Source: Methanocaldococcus vulcanius M7 (GTDB taxonomy: Archaea; AGJL01; Methanococci; Methanococcales; Methanocaldococcaceae). From it: a stretch of 64,000 nucleotides of DNA. The position numbers and the translations under genes are program-made. The notes beneath the pieces are model-generated. The model worked only from the letters and a program-made list of their open reading frames with translations. It was not told where the DNA came from and did not search any database. The stretch is taken from the NCBI RefSeq assembly GCF_000024625.1, contig NC_013407.1, positions 1,302,001-1,366,000 on the forward strand. Reading direction: 5' to 3'. Below, piece by piece: positions 55,926 through 64,000 of this stretch (the stretch's first letter is position 1; each line of letters begins with the position of its first letter).

Positions 55926-56675
55926 ATGAAAATGATCGAGATAATCTTAGAGGGGGAAAAGCTATTCCAGTGTTTAAAAATTTTAAAAAAATATGCGTTG
56001 TTAGATGAACACATAGTTTATGAAATAAAATCAAGTGAAAATAAAAAAATTAAAGTTGAATATAGGGGACAGGTTTACGAAACAATAGCATTAAAAAACG
56101 CTATAAAAGTTGAGGCAATAATCCCCGAGGAAAGTATAGAACAAATTATAGAAGATCTAATGGAGATAAACAAAAACGAAATAGAAATAATTAATACATA
56201 TGATGTTATAGATACCATTCCAAAAATTAAAACCCAAAAAATTAAAACAGAACGAAAAATTGAGGAAATTGAGAACTTAACAAGAGAAGAGCTTTTAAAA
56301 CAACTTGGTATTAAGGATCCAGATGAAAACTTTATAGAAACGCTAATAAAAGACACCTTCGAGTTTGATAACGATCTAACAGATAAAGAAATAAAAGATC
56401 TCTCAACAGCGATAGAAAACAGAATAGAAGAAAGTGTCTTATCTATACTAAAAGACCAAGATCTAATCGAGGACTATGCAATTAAAGTTAAAATAGAAAA
56501 ATCAGAAAATAAATATTACTTATGCACTTGTGATATTCTTTTAATACAAAAGAAAACACTTGGATTTATAAAAAAACCTATAAAATTAGAACCCATTAAA
56601 AAAAGAATAATAAATATTTTAGAGAAAGAGAACGTTTCAAATCTACGTTATTCAGTAAAAATTCGGCAATATTAA
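55926..56675 (+). CDS. Conserved hypothetical protein behind a palindromic operator
   Basis: 249 aa, not recognised. The N-terminal ~100 residues look like a small alpha/beta domain ([20 protein letters not shown]), the middle is acidic and helical ([16 protein letters not shown] region, then [29 protein letters not shown] read in parts), and the C-terminus is basic with a beta pair. GGTGA six bases before ATG 55926 fits the start. The gene stands alone, and the upstream palindrome suggests that its expression is controlled. Confidence 0.7.
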   Translation: MKMIEIILEGEKLFQCLKILKKYALLDEHIVYEIKSSENKKIKVEYRGQVYETIALKNAIKVEAIIPEESIEQIIEDLMEINKNEIEIINTYDVIDTIPKIKTQKIKTERKIEEIENLTREELLKQLGIKDPDENFIETLIKDTFEFDNDLTDKEIKDLSTAIENRIEESVLSILKDQDLIEDYAIKVKIEKSENKYYLCTCDILLIQKKTLGFIKKPIKLEPIKKRIINILEKENVSNLRYSVKIRQY

Positions 56676-56820
56676 GAAAAACATCAAAAATATCAAGTTT
56701 GCAAATCTTAAACAGAAAAAATTAAAAAACATTAAAAAACAATTTGGAAATAATAAAAAAATAATATATCAAAAATCTGCAACAAACTTAAAAAATAAAA
56801 TAACAATAAAAGGGATGGAC

Positions 56821-57492
56821 ATGATATGCCTTCCGGTAGTGGAAAACAGTGTGGAGAAAGCTTTAAAAGTTGCCGAAGAATATTTAAAGGTTTCAGATAT
56901 TGTGGAATTTAGAGTAGATATGATGAACAATGTAAAAGAAGAGGATATAGAAAAATTTTCAAAATATCCTTGTATAATAACAGTTAGACCTAAGTGGGAA
57001 GGGGGCTTTTGGAAAGGTAGTGAAGAAGAGAGATTAAAACTTCTCAAGAAGGCAATAGAATGCAACGCTAAATTTGTAGATATTGAATTAAAAGAGAAGA
57101 AAAATAAAGACCTTGTAAATTTTAGAAATGAGATAGGTTCAAAAACAAAAATTATAATATCCTACCACGATTTTGAAAAAACTCCTTCAAAAAAAGAGTT
57201 AGAAGAAGTGGTAGAAAAAGCTTTGGAGTTAGGAGATATAGCAAAGTTTGCAACAATGGTAAATGACAAGAAAGACGTTTTAAAAATTTTACATACAATC
57301 TATAAATATTCTGGAAATATAATCGGGATAGGAATGGGAGAAAAAGGGAAATTAACAAGAATATTAGGTATTTACTTTGGATCAGTATTAACCTTTGCTT
57401 CATACGGGGGAAAGAGCTCCGCTCCTGGACAGATAGATGTATTCTCCTTAAAAGAGATATGGAAAGAACTGGGAATTGATAAGGTGGAATAA
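56821..57492 (+). CDS. aroD: 3-dehydroquinate dehydratase, type I
   Basis: Third step of the shikimate pathway, 223 aa. Type I (Schiff-base) features: VEFRVDMM near residue 38, [10 protein letters not shown] near 57, [10 protein letters not shown] near 117 with the catalytic histidine, and AKFATMVND near 143 with the Schiff-base lysine. The C-terminal [19 protein letters not shown] is typical. AGGGATGG at 56811 fits ATG 56821; the ATG at 56815 has no spacing. Its stop overlaps the start of the next gene. Confidence 0.95.
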   Translation: MICLPVVENSVEKALKVAEEYLKVSDIVEFRVDMMNNVKEEDIEKFSKYPCIITVRPKWEGGFWKGSEEERLKLLKKAIECNAKFVDIELKEKKNKDLVNFRNEIGSKTKIIISYHDFEKTPSKKELEEVVEKALELGDIAKFATMVNDKKDVLKILHTIYKYSGNIIGIGMGEKGKLTRILGIYFGSVLTFASYGGKSSAPGQIDVFSLKEIWKELGIDKVE

Positions 57493-58334
57493 TGGACATC
57501 ATAAAAGATCTTCCCATAACTGATAACCACTTGCATGTTGATGATGAAAAAGGATATGGGGCTGAAAAGGTAGCAAGGATGTTTCACAATGCCGGAGGAA
57601 AAATAATGATAATACTAAACAAGCCAACGTTTGACGGAGATCTAACAAGATCTATGGACAAATTGGTTAAAGACGTTGAAAAGATAAACAAAAACACACA
57701 AATAAAAGCATTTGGGTTAGTTGGAGTCCATCCTGCAGAATTAACATATTTAACTAAATTTATGGATCTAAAGAAGGCAAAAGAAAAAATGATCTCTGCA
57801 TTAAACTATGCTAAAAAGATTGTAGAGAAATATGACTATATCGTTGGTATTGGAGAGGTTGGAAGGCCTCACTATAAAGTAGATGAGGAAATATGGACTG
57901 CTTCAAACGATATTTTAAAATACTGTATGGAATTATCAAAAGATTTAGATTGTGCAATACAAATCCATGCCGAAAGTTCAACAGAAGAGCAATTTAAGGA
58001 GTTTTACAACATGGCATGTGATGTTGGGATAAACCCCGAGAGAGTTATAAAACACCACTGTGGAGATATGGTTTTAGAGGGGGAAAAATACAAGATCTTT
58101 CCGTCAATATTGGCCTCGAGAGTTGACGAAGAGATTATTAAAAAGTCGCTTAGGTTTGTTATGGAAACCGACTATATAGATGATCTTAAAAGGCCAGGAG
58201 TTGTTTTAGGTGTAAAAACAGTTCCAAGAATCACAAGAAGATTGTTAGAGAGAGGAGTTTTAGATGAAGAGGGGGTTTATAAAATACATAAGGATAATAT
58301 TGAAAAACTGTACAATGTAGAGTTAGATTTTTAA
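57492..58334 (+). CDS. TatD-like metal-dependent hydrolase (COG1099 type)
   Basis: 280 aa amidohydrolase-fold protein. Metal-ligand motifs in order: DNHLHVDD near residue 11, GVHPAELTY near 77, GIGEVGRPHY near 119, IQIHAESS near 157, HHCGD near 182, and ETDYIDD near 226. This archaeal family is related to TatD nucleases but has an unknown natural substrate. The start overlaps aroD's stop (TAATG), so it is translationally coupled to aroD. Confidence 0.85.
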   Translation: MDIIKDLPITDNHLHVDDEKGYGAEKVARMFHNAGGKIMIILNKPTFDGDLTRSMDKLVKDVEKINKNTQIKAFGLVGVHPAELTYLTKFMDLKKAKEKMISALNYAKKIVEKYDYIVGIGEVGRPHYKVDEEIWTASNDILKYCMELSKDLDCAIQIHAESSTEEQFKEFYNMACDVGINPERVIKHHCGDMVLEGEKYKIFPSILASRVDEEIIKKSLRFVMETDYIDDLKRPGVVLGVKTVPRITRRLLERGVLDEEGVYKIHKDNIEKLYNVELDF

Positions 58335-58370
58335 TTAATTTTTAAACTTTTATAAATTTTATAAGTTTAA

Positions 58371-59288
58371 TTACTCCTTCCATTTTTCATAATACTTTAA
58401 ATACATCTCTTTTTTTGTTATGTTATACAACCACAGCATTTGCAATCTCTGTAAGTGCTCATAATGTCTATTACATTTATGTCCCAAAGCATCGTAGTAT
58501 GACCAATTTCCGGCATCATACATTGGCAAAAATGTTTCTATCGACTTTAAACCTCTTTTATATAAATATCGTGCCTCAGAATTGTTAGTTTTATCTCCAA
58601 ATTCTCCTATCCATAATGTGGCTGTTATAAATCCATTTAACACATAGGGAGGATTTTCAGAAGCATATTCTGGAAACCAGTAGTATGAATTGTTCTTATA
58701 GCGTCTTAGTTTTAATAAACCTCCCTTTTCTACTGGAACTTCAAAAGCATTTAACGCCAAGTTTGCGTATTTTAAATATCTTTTATCTTCGGTTGCCAAA
58801 TATGCCAAATAGAGGGTTTTTAAACATCCTGCCTGACATAAAGATCCCTTCCATCCTCTTGATAAATTATACAACGGAAACTCAAAATTATATGTCCAAA
58901 TAATAAAACTTATAGTCCTTCCATTAACCTCTACCTGCTCTTTTTGTGATTGAGATATTAAGTATTCAGTTAGGAAGAGACCTCTTTTTAAATAACTCTC
59001 TGCCTTTTTTGGATCTTTATCTTTTAACTTAAAATATCTATAAAAACTATTTCTTGCCTCTTCATTGACGTTGTGAGGAGGTATCTGATATCCAATATAC
59101 TTTCCACATACTGTTCCGTAGTAGGTTATTGGAAGTGAAACATCTTCAACACTGTAAGGTTTTGGATTTTTAAAATATTGAATAACTATGTTTTCAGAGT
59201 ATAAGGGCTGGGATACTCCAACGAAATACCCAAAAACAAAACTAAAAATTCCAATAATCAAAAAAGGAATAATTTTGCCTTTTTCCAT
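58371..59288 (-). CDS. D-glucuronyl C5-epimerase-like membrane-anchored protein
   Basis: 305 aa. A signal anchor covers residues ~5-27 (IIPFLIIGIFSFVFGYFVG), so the protein faces outside. WFPEYASENPPYVLNGFITATLWIGEFG near 210 and the terminal YYDALGHKCNRHYEHLQRLQMLWLY (two pieces) match the C5-epimerase C-terminal domain, an alpha/alpha toroid that in animals converts glucuronate to iduronate in heparan. It may edit uronic acids in a surface glycan or S-layer glycan. GGTGTGATTTT precedes the ATG. It is convergent with the hydrolase gene. Confidence 0.75.
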   Translation of the reverse strand: MEKGKIIPFLIIGIFSFVFGYFVGVSQPLYSENIVIQYFKNPKPYSVEDVSLPITYYGTVCGKYIGYQIPPHNVNEEARNSFYRYFKLKDKDPKKAESYLKRGLFLTEYLISQSQKEQVEVNGRTISFIIWTYNFEFPLYNLSRGWKGSLCQAGCLKTLYLAYLATEDKRYLKYANLALNAFEVPVEKGGLLKLRRYKNNSYYWFPEYASENPPYVLNGFITATLWIGEFGDKTNNSEARYLYKRGLKSIETFLPMYDAGNWSYYDALGHKCNRHYEHLQRLQMLWLYNITKKEMYLKYYEKWKE

Positions 59289-59537
59289 AAAATCACACCA
59301 ATAATGTATTTTTAGTTATTTTTTAGTTATTTTGATAATCTATATGAATAATATTATTATAAAATAAAATAAATTATAAATAAGATATATATAAAAATAG
59401 TAAAATGATACTAAAAAGGAAATATATGTTTAAATACTTAAATTTTTAAATTTTATATTTAAATAAACATTTTCTAAATCTCTTTAAATATAAAAATATA
59501 CAAAAATAAAATTAAAAAAATAAAAATAGATAAAATT

Positions 59538-59840
59538 TTACTCTTTAAGCATTTCATTAATATCCTTCTCCATAACATGCCCCTCAACTTCAACTTTTAC
59601 ATTTTTAACCCCTTCCAATGATTTAACCGCTTCCTTTGCTTGAATAGCCATTGCCATAACACTCATACAGTATGGATTTGTTGGAACAATTTTAAAACTA
59701 ACATTTCCTTCTTCATCCACGTTAAGGTCTTTTACAAGACCCATATCTACAATACTTATACCCATATGAGGATCAGCAACGGTTTTTAAAGCGTTTATAA
59801 CTTCCTCTTTACTGAGTCCTTTTTTTATGTTTTCGCTCAT
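59538..59840 (-). CDS. MIP18/DUF59 family metal-sulfur cluster assembly protein
   Basis: 100 aa. ALKTVADPHMGISIVDMGLVKDLNVDEEG near residues 17-45 (two pieces) is the DUF59 core, and VPTNPYCMSVMAMA carries the conserved cysteine. Such proteins assist Fe-S cluster maturation (SufT/Cia2-like). GGAGGG six bases before ATG 59840 sets the start. It stands alone on the minus strand, flanked by long AT-rich gaps (59289-59537 and 59841-60141) in which nothing was recognised. Confidence 0.88.
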   Translation of the reverse strand: MSENIKKGLSKEEVINALKTVADPHMGISIVDMGLVKDLNVDEEGNVSFKIVPTNPYCMSVMAMAIQAKEAVKSLEGVKNVKVEVEGHVMEKDINEMLKE

Positions 59841-60141
59841 CAAAAACCCTCCATATTAAATTTTTAAGATTTTTGATTTTGTTTAAGTTATTTTGTTGCT
59901 GTTTAAGTTAAGTTATCGTTTAACGTCTCTATATGAAATATGAATTATTTATCTTAATTATTGAATTACCATACAAATTGTGATTAGTTTACAAATTCAT
60001 AAAAAAATTTATCTATTTGAAAAACGAAATGAAATAATTGATATTTAATCTGAAATATTATTTAATCATAATGTAAAAATATAATATATAATAATATGCA
60101 ATATATACTGAAAATCATTTGTATATTTAGATTGGGCTATA

Positions 60142-61113
60142 TTACAACTCTATCCATCCAAGTGATTTTTTAATTACTTCTGCATTTATTTTTCCTGCTT
60201 TGTATACCTTTCCATTTGTCACATCATTAATAACTACAACAGCAGGAGCAAACATTCCTTTATCTATCTTGTAGAAATCATAATCTGCTGATTTAAAGAC
60301 CTCCATAAATGGCTTTCCGTAGTCCTTTGATGTGCAGGACGGTAGCGACTTGCATAGGCCTTCTATATCATCATTCTCATCACTTTTTATATAGTAAAAA
60401 GTTATTCCTCCATACAAGACCATATCATTGGTTGCTCCCATCATTGCAAAGTCATCTCCGATAATTGGAGCTATTGGTGCTAAACCTGCCGCATATTTAA
60501 CTTTATTTACATCAAACTCTAAGACCTCCAACATCTTATAAGTTCCATTTTCAACTACTCTTCCACTTATTTGTATAGATCCAACTAATGAGGCAGTTGG
60601 AGCAACTAAAAGATAAACATTCTCTGGCTCGACACCACATTCCTTGGCAACGTGATCAGCAACATCTTCATTTGGTAGTTTTGATGCCTCTAAACATAAA
60701 ACAGCGACATCAGCATTATCCTCATACCCGATCTCTTCGTATGTTTTCTTTGGTTTTTTAGCCAAAGCTCTCGCAGGTCCTGAACCCATAGCAAAATATT
60801 TTCCAACTTTTAAAGCCCATCCTGCTTTCTGAGAACCTAATGTTGATATTGCAGGATGTGATGTTTTAACTTTAACAAAAGGAAGATTTATCCCTTTACA
60901 CTCACATGGGGATAATGAAATACCAACGTGAGCTAATCCCCCCAAACAGATCTTTGTAAATAATTTACCTGCCTCCCAACTTCCTAACACATTAACTCCA
61001 CAATCTAAAACAGTAGCTCCGTTTTCCAACTTTATGACATCTATATTTAACTCCTCTTTTTTCTCTATCATTTTATTTACAATTTCCAATGCTTTTTTAT
61101 TTACACTTAACAT
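60142..61113 (-). CDS. mch: Methenyltetrahydromethanopterin cyclohydrolase
   Basis: C1-pathway enzyme that interconverts N5-formyl- and N5,N10-methenyl-tetrahydromethanopterin, an essential step of CO2 reduction to methane. 323 aa, usual length. [15 protein letters not shown] at the start, [21 protein letters not shown] near residue 70 (two pieces), [17 protein letters not shown] near 95, [10 protein letters not shown] near 116 and [18 protein letters not shown] near 185 are family motifs. GGTGATAAA precedes ATG 61113. Divergent from mptE, with a shared 111-base promoter region. Confidence 0.97.
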   Translation of the reverse strand: MLSVNKKALEIVNKMIEKKEELNIDVIKLENGATVLDCGVNVLGSWEAGKLFTKICLGGLAHVGISLSPCECKGINLPFVKVKTSHPAISTLGSQKAGWALKVGKYFAMGSGPARALAKKPKKTYEEIGYEDNADVAVLCLEASKLPNEDVADHVAKECGVEPENVYLLVAPTASLVGSIQISGRVVENGTYKMLEVLEFDVNKVKYAAGLAPIAPIIGDDFAMMGATNDMVLYGGITFYYIKSDENDDIEGLCKSLPSCTSKDYGKPFMEVFKSADYDFYKIDKGMFAPAVVVINDVTNGKVYKAGKINAEVIKKSLGWIEL

Positions 61114-61161
61114 TTTATCACCAACGGAAGAGAAGCTTTTTTGAATCATTAAACCTATTTA

Positions 61162-61171
61162 ACCTTATATA
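61162..61171. promoter_or_regulatory. Symmetric TATA box between mch and mptE
   Basis: CTTATATAAG is a perfect 10-bp palindrome in the 111-base space between the divergent genes. It is correctly placed for the minus-strand gene mch (start near 61138). The plus-strand mptE probably uses it or a second TATA stretch near 61190-61197. Confidence 0.45.
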
Positions 61172-61224
61172 AGTTGATTCGTATTATTTTTATAATTTAT
61201 GATCATTCGCAGAAGTGTGATAAG

Positions 61225-61947
61225 ATGGACATGAAAGAGTGGAAAATTTTTTATGATAAAATAATGGATGATTTCAAGTTCAGTAAAGATATGGATATAG
61301 AGAGTGCGATAATATTGGATAAAATTTTAGAGTATGGGGATAATAAAGCAGATATAAATAAAGTAAATAAAATCATTCATGGAAACGATGTTATAATCTT
61401 TGGAGCTGGCCCTTCTATAAAAAAACATATAGATCTTATAAAAAAAGAAAAACTATTAAACCATCCCATAGTGGTAGCTGATGGTGCATGCAAGGCATTT
61501 TTAGAGGAAGGAATAATTCCTGATATAATAGTTTCTGATTTAGATGGGCATTTAGATGCACTTTTAGAGTGTAATAAAAAAGGTTCGATAGTTGTAGTTC
61601 ACGCTCATGGGGATAATATAAAAAAAATAATTGCTATAACTCCAAAGTTAAAAAATGTTGTTGGAAGTTGTCAGATTCCTCAGTATAAGGAGATGAGGTT
61701 AAAAAATGTAATAAACTTTGGAGGATTTACTGATGGAGATCGATGTTGTTTCTTAGCGCATTATTTTAATGCCAAAAAGTTAATACTTGGTGGAATGGAT
61801 TTTGGAAGATATATAACAAATTATTCAAGACCTGAAATTGAGGAAGAGGTAGCGGAAGGAGACGAAATAAAAATTAAAAAACTCGAATATGCAAAACAAC
61901 TTATTAACTATCTAAGTAAAAAAATTGAAATTAAATATTTAAAATAA
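61225..61947 (+). CDS. mptE: 6-hydroxymethyl-7,8-dihydropterin pyrophosphokinase MptE
   Basis: Activates 6-hydroxymethyldihydropterin for methanopterin synthesis, 240 aa. This archaeal family (DUF115-like) is unrelated to bacterial FolK. VIIFGAGPSIKKH near residue 52, VVADGACKAFLEEGIIPDIIVSDLDG (two pieces, near 77-102), HAHGDN near 120 and GFTDGDRCCFLAHYF near 166 are characteristic. The GTGAT site at 61217 fits ATG 61225; ATG 61231 is possible. Lying next to mch links pterin supply and use. Confidence 0.9.
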   Translation: MDMKEWKIFYDKIMDDFKFSKDMDIESAIILDKILEYGDNKADINKVNKIIHGNDVIIFGAGPSIKKHIDLIKKEKLLNHPIVVADGACKAFLEEGIIPDIIVSDLDGHLDALLECNKKGSIVVVHAHGDNIKKIIAITPKLKNVVGSCQIPQYKEMRLKNVINFGGFTDGDRCCFLAHYFNAKKLILGGMDFGRYITNYSRPEIEEEVAEGDEIKIKKLEYAKQLINYLSKKIEIKYLK

Positions 61948-61987
61948 TTATATACAGTTGGATATGAAAATATCTCCTTCTAAAAAA

Positions 61988-62015
61988 TTTAGGAAGGTTT
62001 ATATACCTCCCTAAA
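61988..62015. promoter_or_regulatory. Inverted repeat wrapped around a TATA box
   Basis: TTTAGGAAGGT and ACCTCCCTAAA (10 of 11 pairs) flank the six bases TTATAT, so that TTTATATA, a TATA box, sits exactly in the centre at 61998-62005. A further partial arm CCTTCTAAA precedes it at 61977-61985. This could be an operator that blocks TBP, serving the gene at 62211, or a terminator hairpin for mptE (though no T-run follows). Confidence 0.45.
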
Positions 62016-62210
62016 TAACTAATAAAAGAATAAAAACAAAAATAGAGTATTTTAACACAACATCTTAAAAAGTTAATAATTCTTATTACTAACACTTAGA
62101 ATGATAATAACGATCTATTAATACCTCCACAACAATAATTTCACTTTTACAAAAAATAAATTACAAAAACTTTAAACTCAATAACAATCAAAATTTTCAA
62201 TGTGATGAAT

Positions 62211-63638
62211 ATGATAACCGTAATAGGTTTTGGCTCTTTTGGAAGAAAAGTTGTTAATTTCATTAAAAACAAGGAACCAATTACAATTATTGACAAAAAT
62301 ATCGATGATGCTGACGATTTATTAAAAGAGGGAGTGAGTGTAGTCGTTGGGGATGCAACCCAGGAAGACGTTCTAAAAAAAGCGAAGATTGATAAAGCAG
62401 ATATTGTTTTAATATTAACAAACGATCCTGAAGTTAATAGAAGGGTAGCAGAAAAAGTTTGTGAACTTAGTCCAAATTCATATAAAATAGCGAGAGCGAT
62501 ACCGCGGTATCCGGAGCTGTATATGGGGTTGAATATAGATAAGATTATAAACATCTTAGAAAGTGGAGCAAAAGACATTGCAAAAGAAGTTGAAGACGCA
62601 AAATTAAAGAAAAAACTTATGAAATTAAAGTCAATCCTAATAGAGGGCAAGAAAAAATGCATCGAATTAGGAAAAATAGACAATGAAGAAAAAGCTCCTT
62701 TATTAATATTAACACACATTAATCCAGATCCTGATGCAATAGCGAGTGCAATGGCATTGAAAACAATAGCAGAGAAATGGGGTGTTGATGCAGATATTGC
62801 CTATGGAGGAAATATTGGATACGATGAAAACAAGGCAATGGTTAACCTACTTGGTATAAAACTTTTAAATATTAATGATATAAATATTGAAAATTATTGT
62901 ATTATTGCAGTTGTAGATACTTCCTCATCTAAACAACTTCCAACAGAACTTCCTAATATAGATATAATTATTGATCATCACAACAACACAGACCTAAATG
63001 CAAAATACACAGACATAAGACCAGAAGTAGGAGCTACCGCATCTATTTTAACCCAGTATCTAATGGAATTAGAAATAGAGCCATCAAGAAACTTAGCCAC
63101 TGCCTTATTTTATGGAATTCAATCGGATACTGATTACTTTAAAAGAGAAACATCAAAATTAGATTTTGAAGCAGCAGCTTACTTACAAAGCCATATTGAC
63201 GCTTCAATTTTAAATATGATTGAAAATCCAGAGATCTCAACAGAAGTTATGGAAGTTTTAGCAAGAGCAATAATGAACAGGAGAGTAGTTAAAGGAAACA
63301 TTGCTCTATCATATGTTGGAGAGATAACTAACAGAGATGCTCTCCCAAAGGCAGCTGATTTCTTATTGAAAATGGAAGGTATTTCTACAACATTTGTATT
63401 TGGAATTGTTGGAGATGAGATTCACATTTCCGCAAGAACGAAAGATCTTAGATTGAATTTAGGAGAGATACTGAATAAGGCCTTTGGAGGAGGAGGACAT
63501 CAAACAGCAGCAGCCGCTAAAATACCACTCGGTATTTTTAAATCTGTTTCAGATAAAGAAGCACTGAGAAAATTAGTTGAAGAAGCGATCAGGGCTAAAA
63601 TATTAGAAGTTATTGGAATAAAAGAAGAAGAGAAATAA
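62211..63638 (+). CDS. RCK_N (TrkA-N) plus DHH/DHHA1 phosphoesterase
   Basis: 475 aa. The N-terminal Rossmann RCK domain has GFGSFGRKVV near residue 5 and GDATQEDVL near 52. The DHH domain starts near 160: LTHINPDPDAIASAMAL, VVDTSSSKQLP near 242, and IIIDHHNN near 258 carry the metal-binding aspartates and histidines. The DHHA1 domain ends with FGGGGHQTAAAA near 428. The same architecture degrades small nucleotides, nanoRNA or c-di-AMP in other organisms. GTGAT before ATG 62211 sets the start. Substrate inference only; a regulated potassium-linked c-di-AMP phosphodiesterase is attractive given dacZ. Confidence 0.85.
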   Translation: MITVIGFGSFGRKVVNFIKNKEPITIIDKNIDDADDLLKEGVSVVVGDATQEDVLKKAKIDKADIVLILTNDPEVNRRVAEKVCELSPNSYKIARAIPRYPELYMGLNIDKIINILESGAKDIAKEVEDAKLKKKLMKLKSILIEGKKKCIELGKIDNEEKAPLLILTHINPDPDAIASAMALKTIAEKWGVDADIAYGGNIGYDENKAMVNLLGIKLLNINDINIENYCIIAVVDTSSSKQLPTELPNIDIIIDHHNNTDLNAKYTDIRPEVGATASILTQYLMELEIEPSRNLATALFYGIQSDTDYFKRETSKLDFEAAAYLQSHIDASILNMIENPEISTEVMEVLARAIMNRRVVKGNIALSYVGEITNRDALPKAADFLLKMEGISTTFVFGIVGDEIHISARTKDLRLNLGEILNKAFGGGGHQTAAAAKIPLGIFKSVSDKEALRKLVEEAIRAKILEVIGIKEEEK

Positions 63639-63708
63639 TAACATACTCTTTTATTTTAATTTTTAAATTTAATGGAAGAATAAAAAAATAGAGATGTTTT
63701 TAAAGAAA

Positions 63709-64000
63709 TTATGTTCTATCTTTTAATACTATGTTAACATCAACTTGTTTATAAACTCCTTGGTCTGAAACAACTTTTACAGGTATTTTAACAGGTGTTA
63801 CTCCACTTGGTTCTTCTTGGAAGCCCATACTTGAACCAAAGAAGAAGAATATCTCTTTTGAAACTTTTTCTCCAGTGTGTAGGGTTCCAACATCCCATTC
63901 TGATGTATAGAATTTAGCATCGATAGGTGTAATGTATTTGTTAAATGCAAAACCTGTGTTCCATCCGATGAACTTTGTAGCTGTTAAAGTGTCGCCGTAA
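63709..64000 (-). CDS. C-terminal part of a beta-rich hypothetical protein (cut by window end)
   Basis: Read by hand on the minus strand: 96 codons from 63999 to the stop at 63709-63711, open at the window end. The sequence alternates aromatic and polar residues (YITPIDAKFYTSEWDVGTLH, KVSKEIFFFFGSSMGF, VKIPVKVVSDQGVYKQVDV) and looks like one or two Ig-like beta-sandwich strands, as in archaeal surface or secreted proteins. No family assigned. The N-terminus is outside the window. Confidence 0.7.
   Translation of the reverse strand, partial: YGDTLTATKFIGWNTGFAFNKYITPIDAKFYTSEWDVGTLHTGEKVSKEIFFFFGSSMGFQEEPSGVTPVKIPVKVVSDQGVYKQVDVNIVLKDRT

Overview
The window is a stretch of chromosome from a hyperthermophilic, hydrogenotrophic methanogen of the Methanocaldococcus type. 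The base composition is strongly AT-rich. Start sites carry GGTGAT or GGAGG ribosome binding sites, and ATG, GTG and TTG starts are all used. The gene set is archaeal and methanogen-specific: mch, mptE and cofF (methanopterin and F420), dacZ, ftsZ2, archaeal dnaG, truD, taw3, pcc1, L7Ae/S28e/L24e and archaeal MAT. Many proteins look like close relatives of Methanocaldococcus jannaschii proteins, and several local neighbourhoods match what I remember of that genome, but the blocks are in a different order. All species-level statements are inference.

Layout. 0.2-6.3 kb: hisS, cofF, dacZ, homoaconitase large subunit, a CBS protein and a small HTH protein. 6.5-20.8 kb: ftsZ2, an HTH regulator, an Mtq2-like methyltransferase, a pheA operon, flavin disulfide oxidoreductases, trpS, taw3, a DUF1931 histone-fold protein, truD, a previously easy-to-miss C2H2 mini-protein and ADP-forming acyl-CoA synthetase. 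21-25.9 kb: an ECF cobalt/nickel transporter (M, N, Q, O) with a NikR-like operator, then bioD and truA. 26-29.1 kb: a secreted deacetylase-like protein, a GC-rich structured relic, purE, atpD with a duplicated 3' tail, and DUF22. 29.3-35.9 kb: a five-gene membrane cassette (transglutaminase, membrane protein, MoxR, DUF58, membrane protein). 36-37.2 kb: a hairpin array abutting an orphan cytosine-5 methyltransferase. 37.4-41 kb: L7Ae-S28e-L24e and dnaG-UPF0058-hisG. 41.1-43.1 kb: two tRNA-Gly genes, pcc1 and MAT. 43.1-47.3 kb: carB split in two halves with a decayed MntA/HepT toxin-antitoxin island between. 47.6-50.9 kb: gltX and lysA. 51-56.7 kb: uncharacterised membrane proteins, a MinD-like ATPase, an HTH protein and an unknown protein behind an 18-bp palindrome. 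56.8-64 kb: aroD, a TatD-like hydrolase, a glucuronyl C5-epimerase-like protein, a DUF59 protein, divergent mch and mptE, an RCK-DHH phosphoesterase, and the C-terminal part of a beta-rich protein.

How it fits together. Most genes are core biosynthesis and translation. Two proteins 60 kb apart, DacZ and the RCK-DHH-DHHA1 protein, could make and break c-di-AMP. The accessory signals are the MoxR/transglutaminase cassette, the toxin-antitoxin relic, three intergenic places with runs of small perfect hairpins, a tail-duplication scar at atpD, and a structured L7Ae leader whose loop can pair with its own ribosome binding site. No CRISPR array, rRNA or intact insertion sequence was seen.
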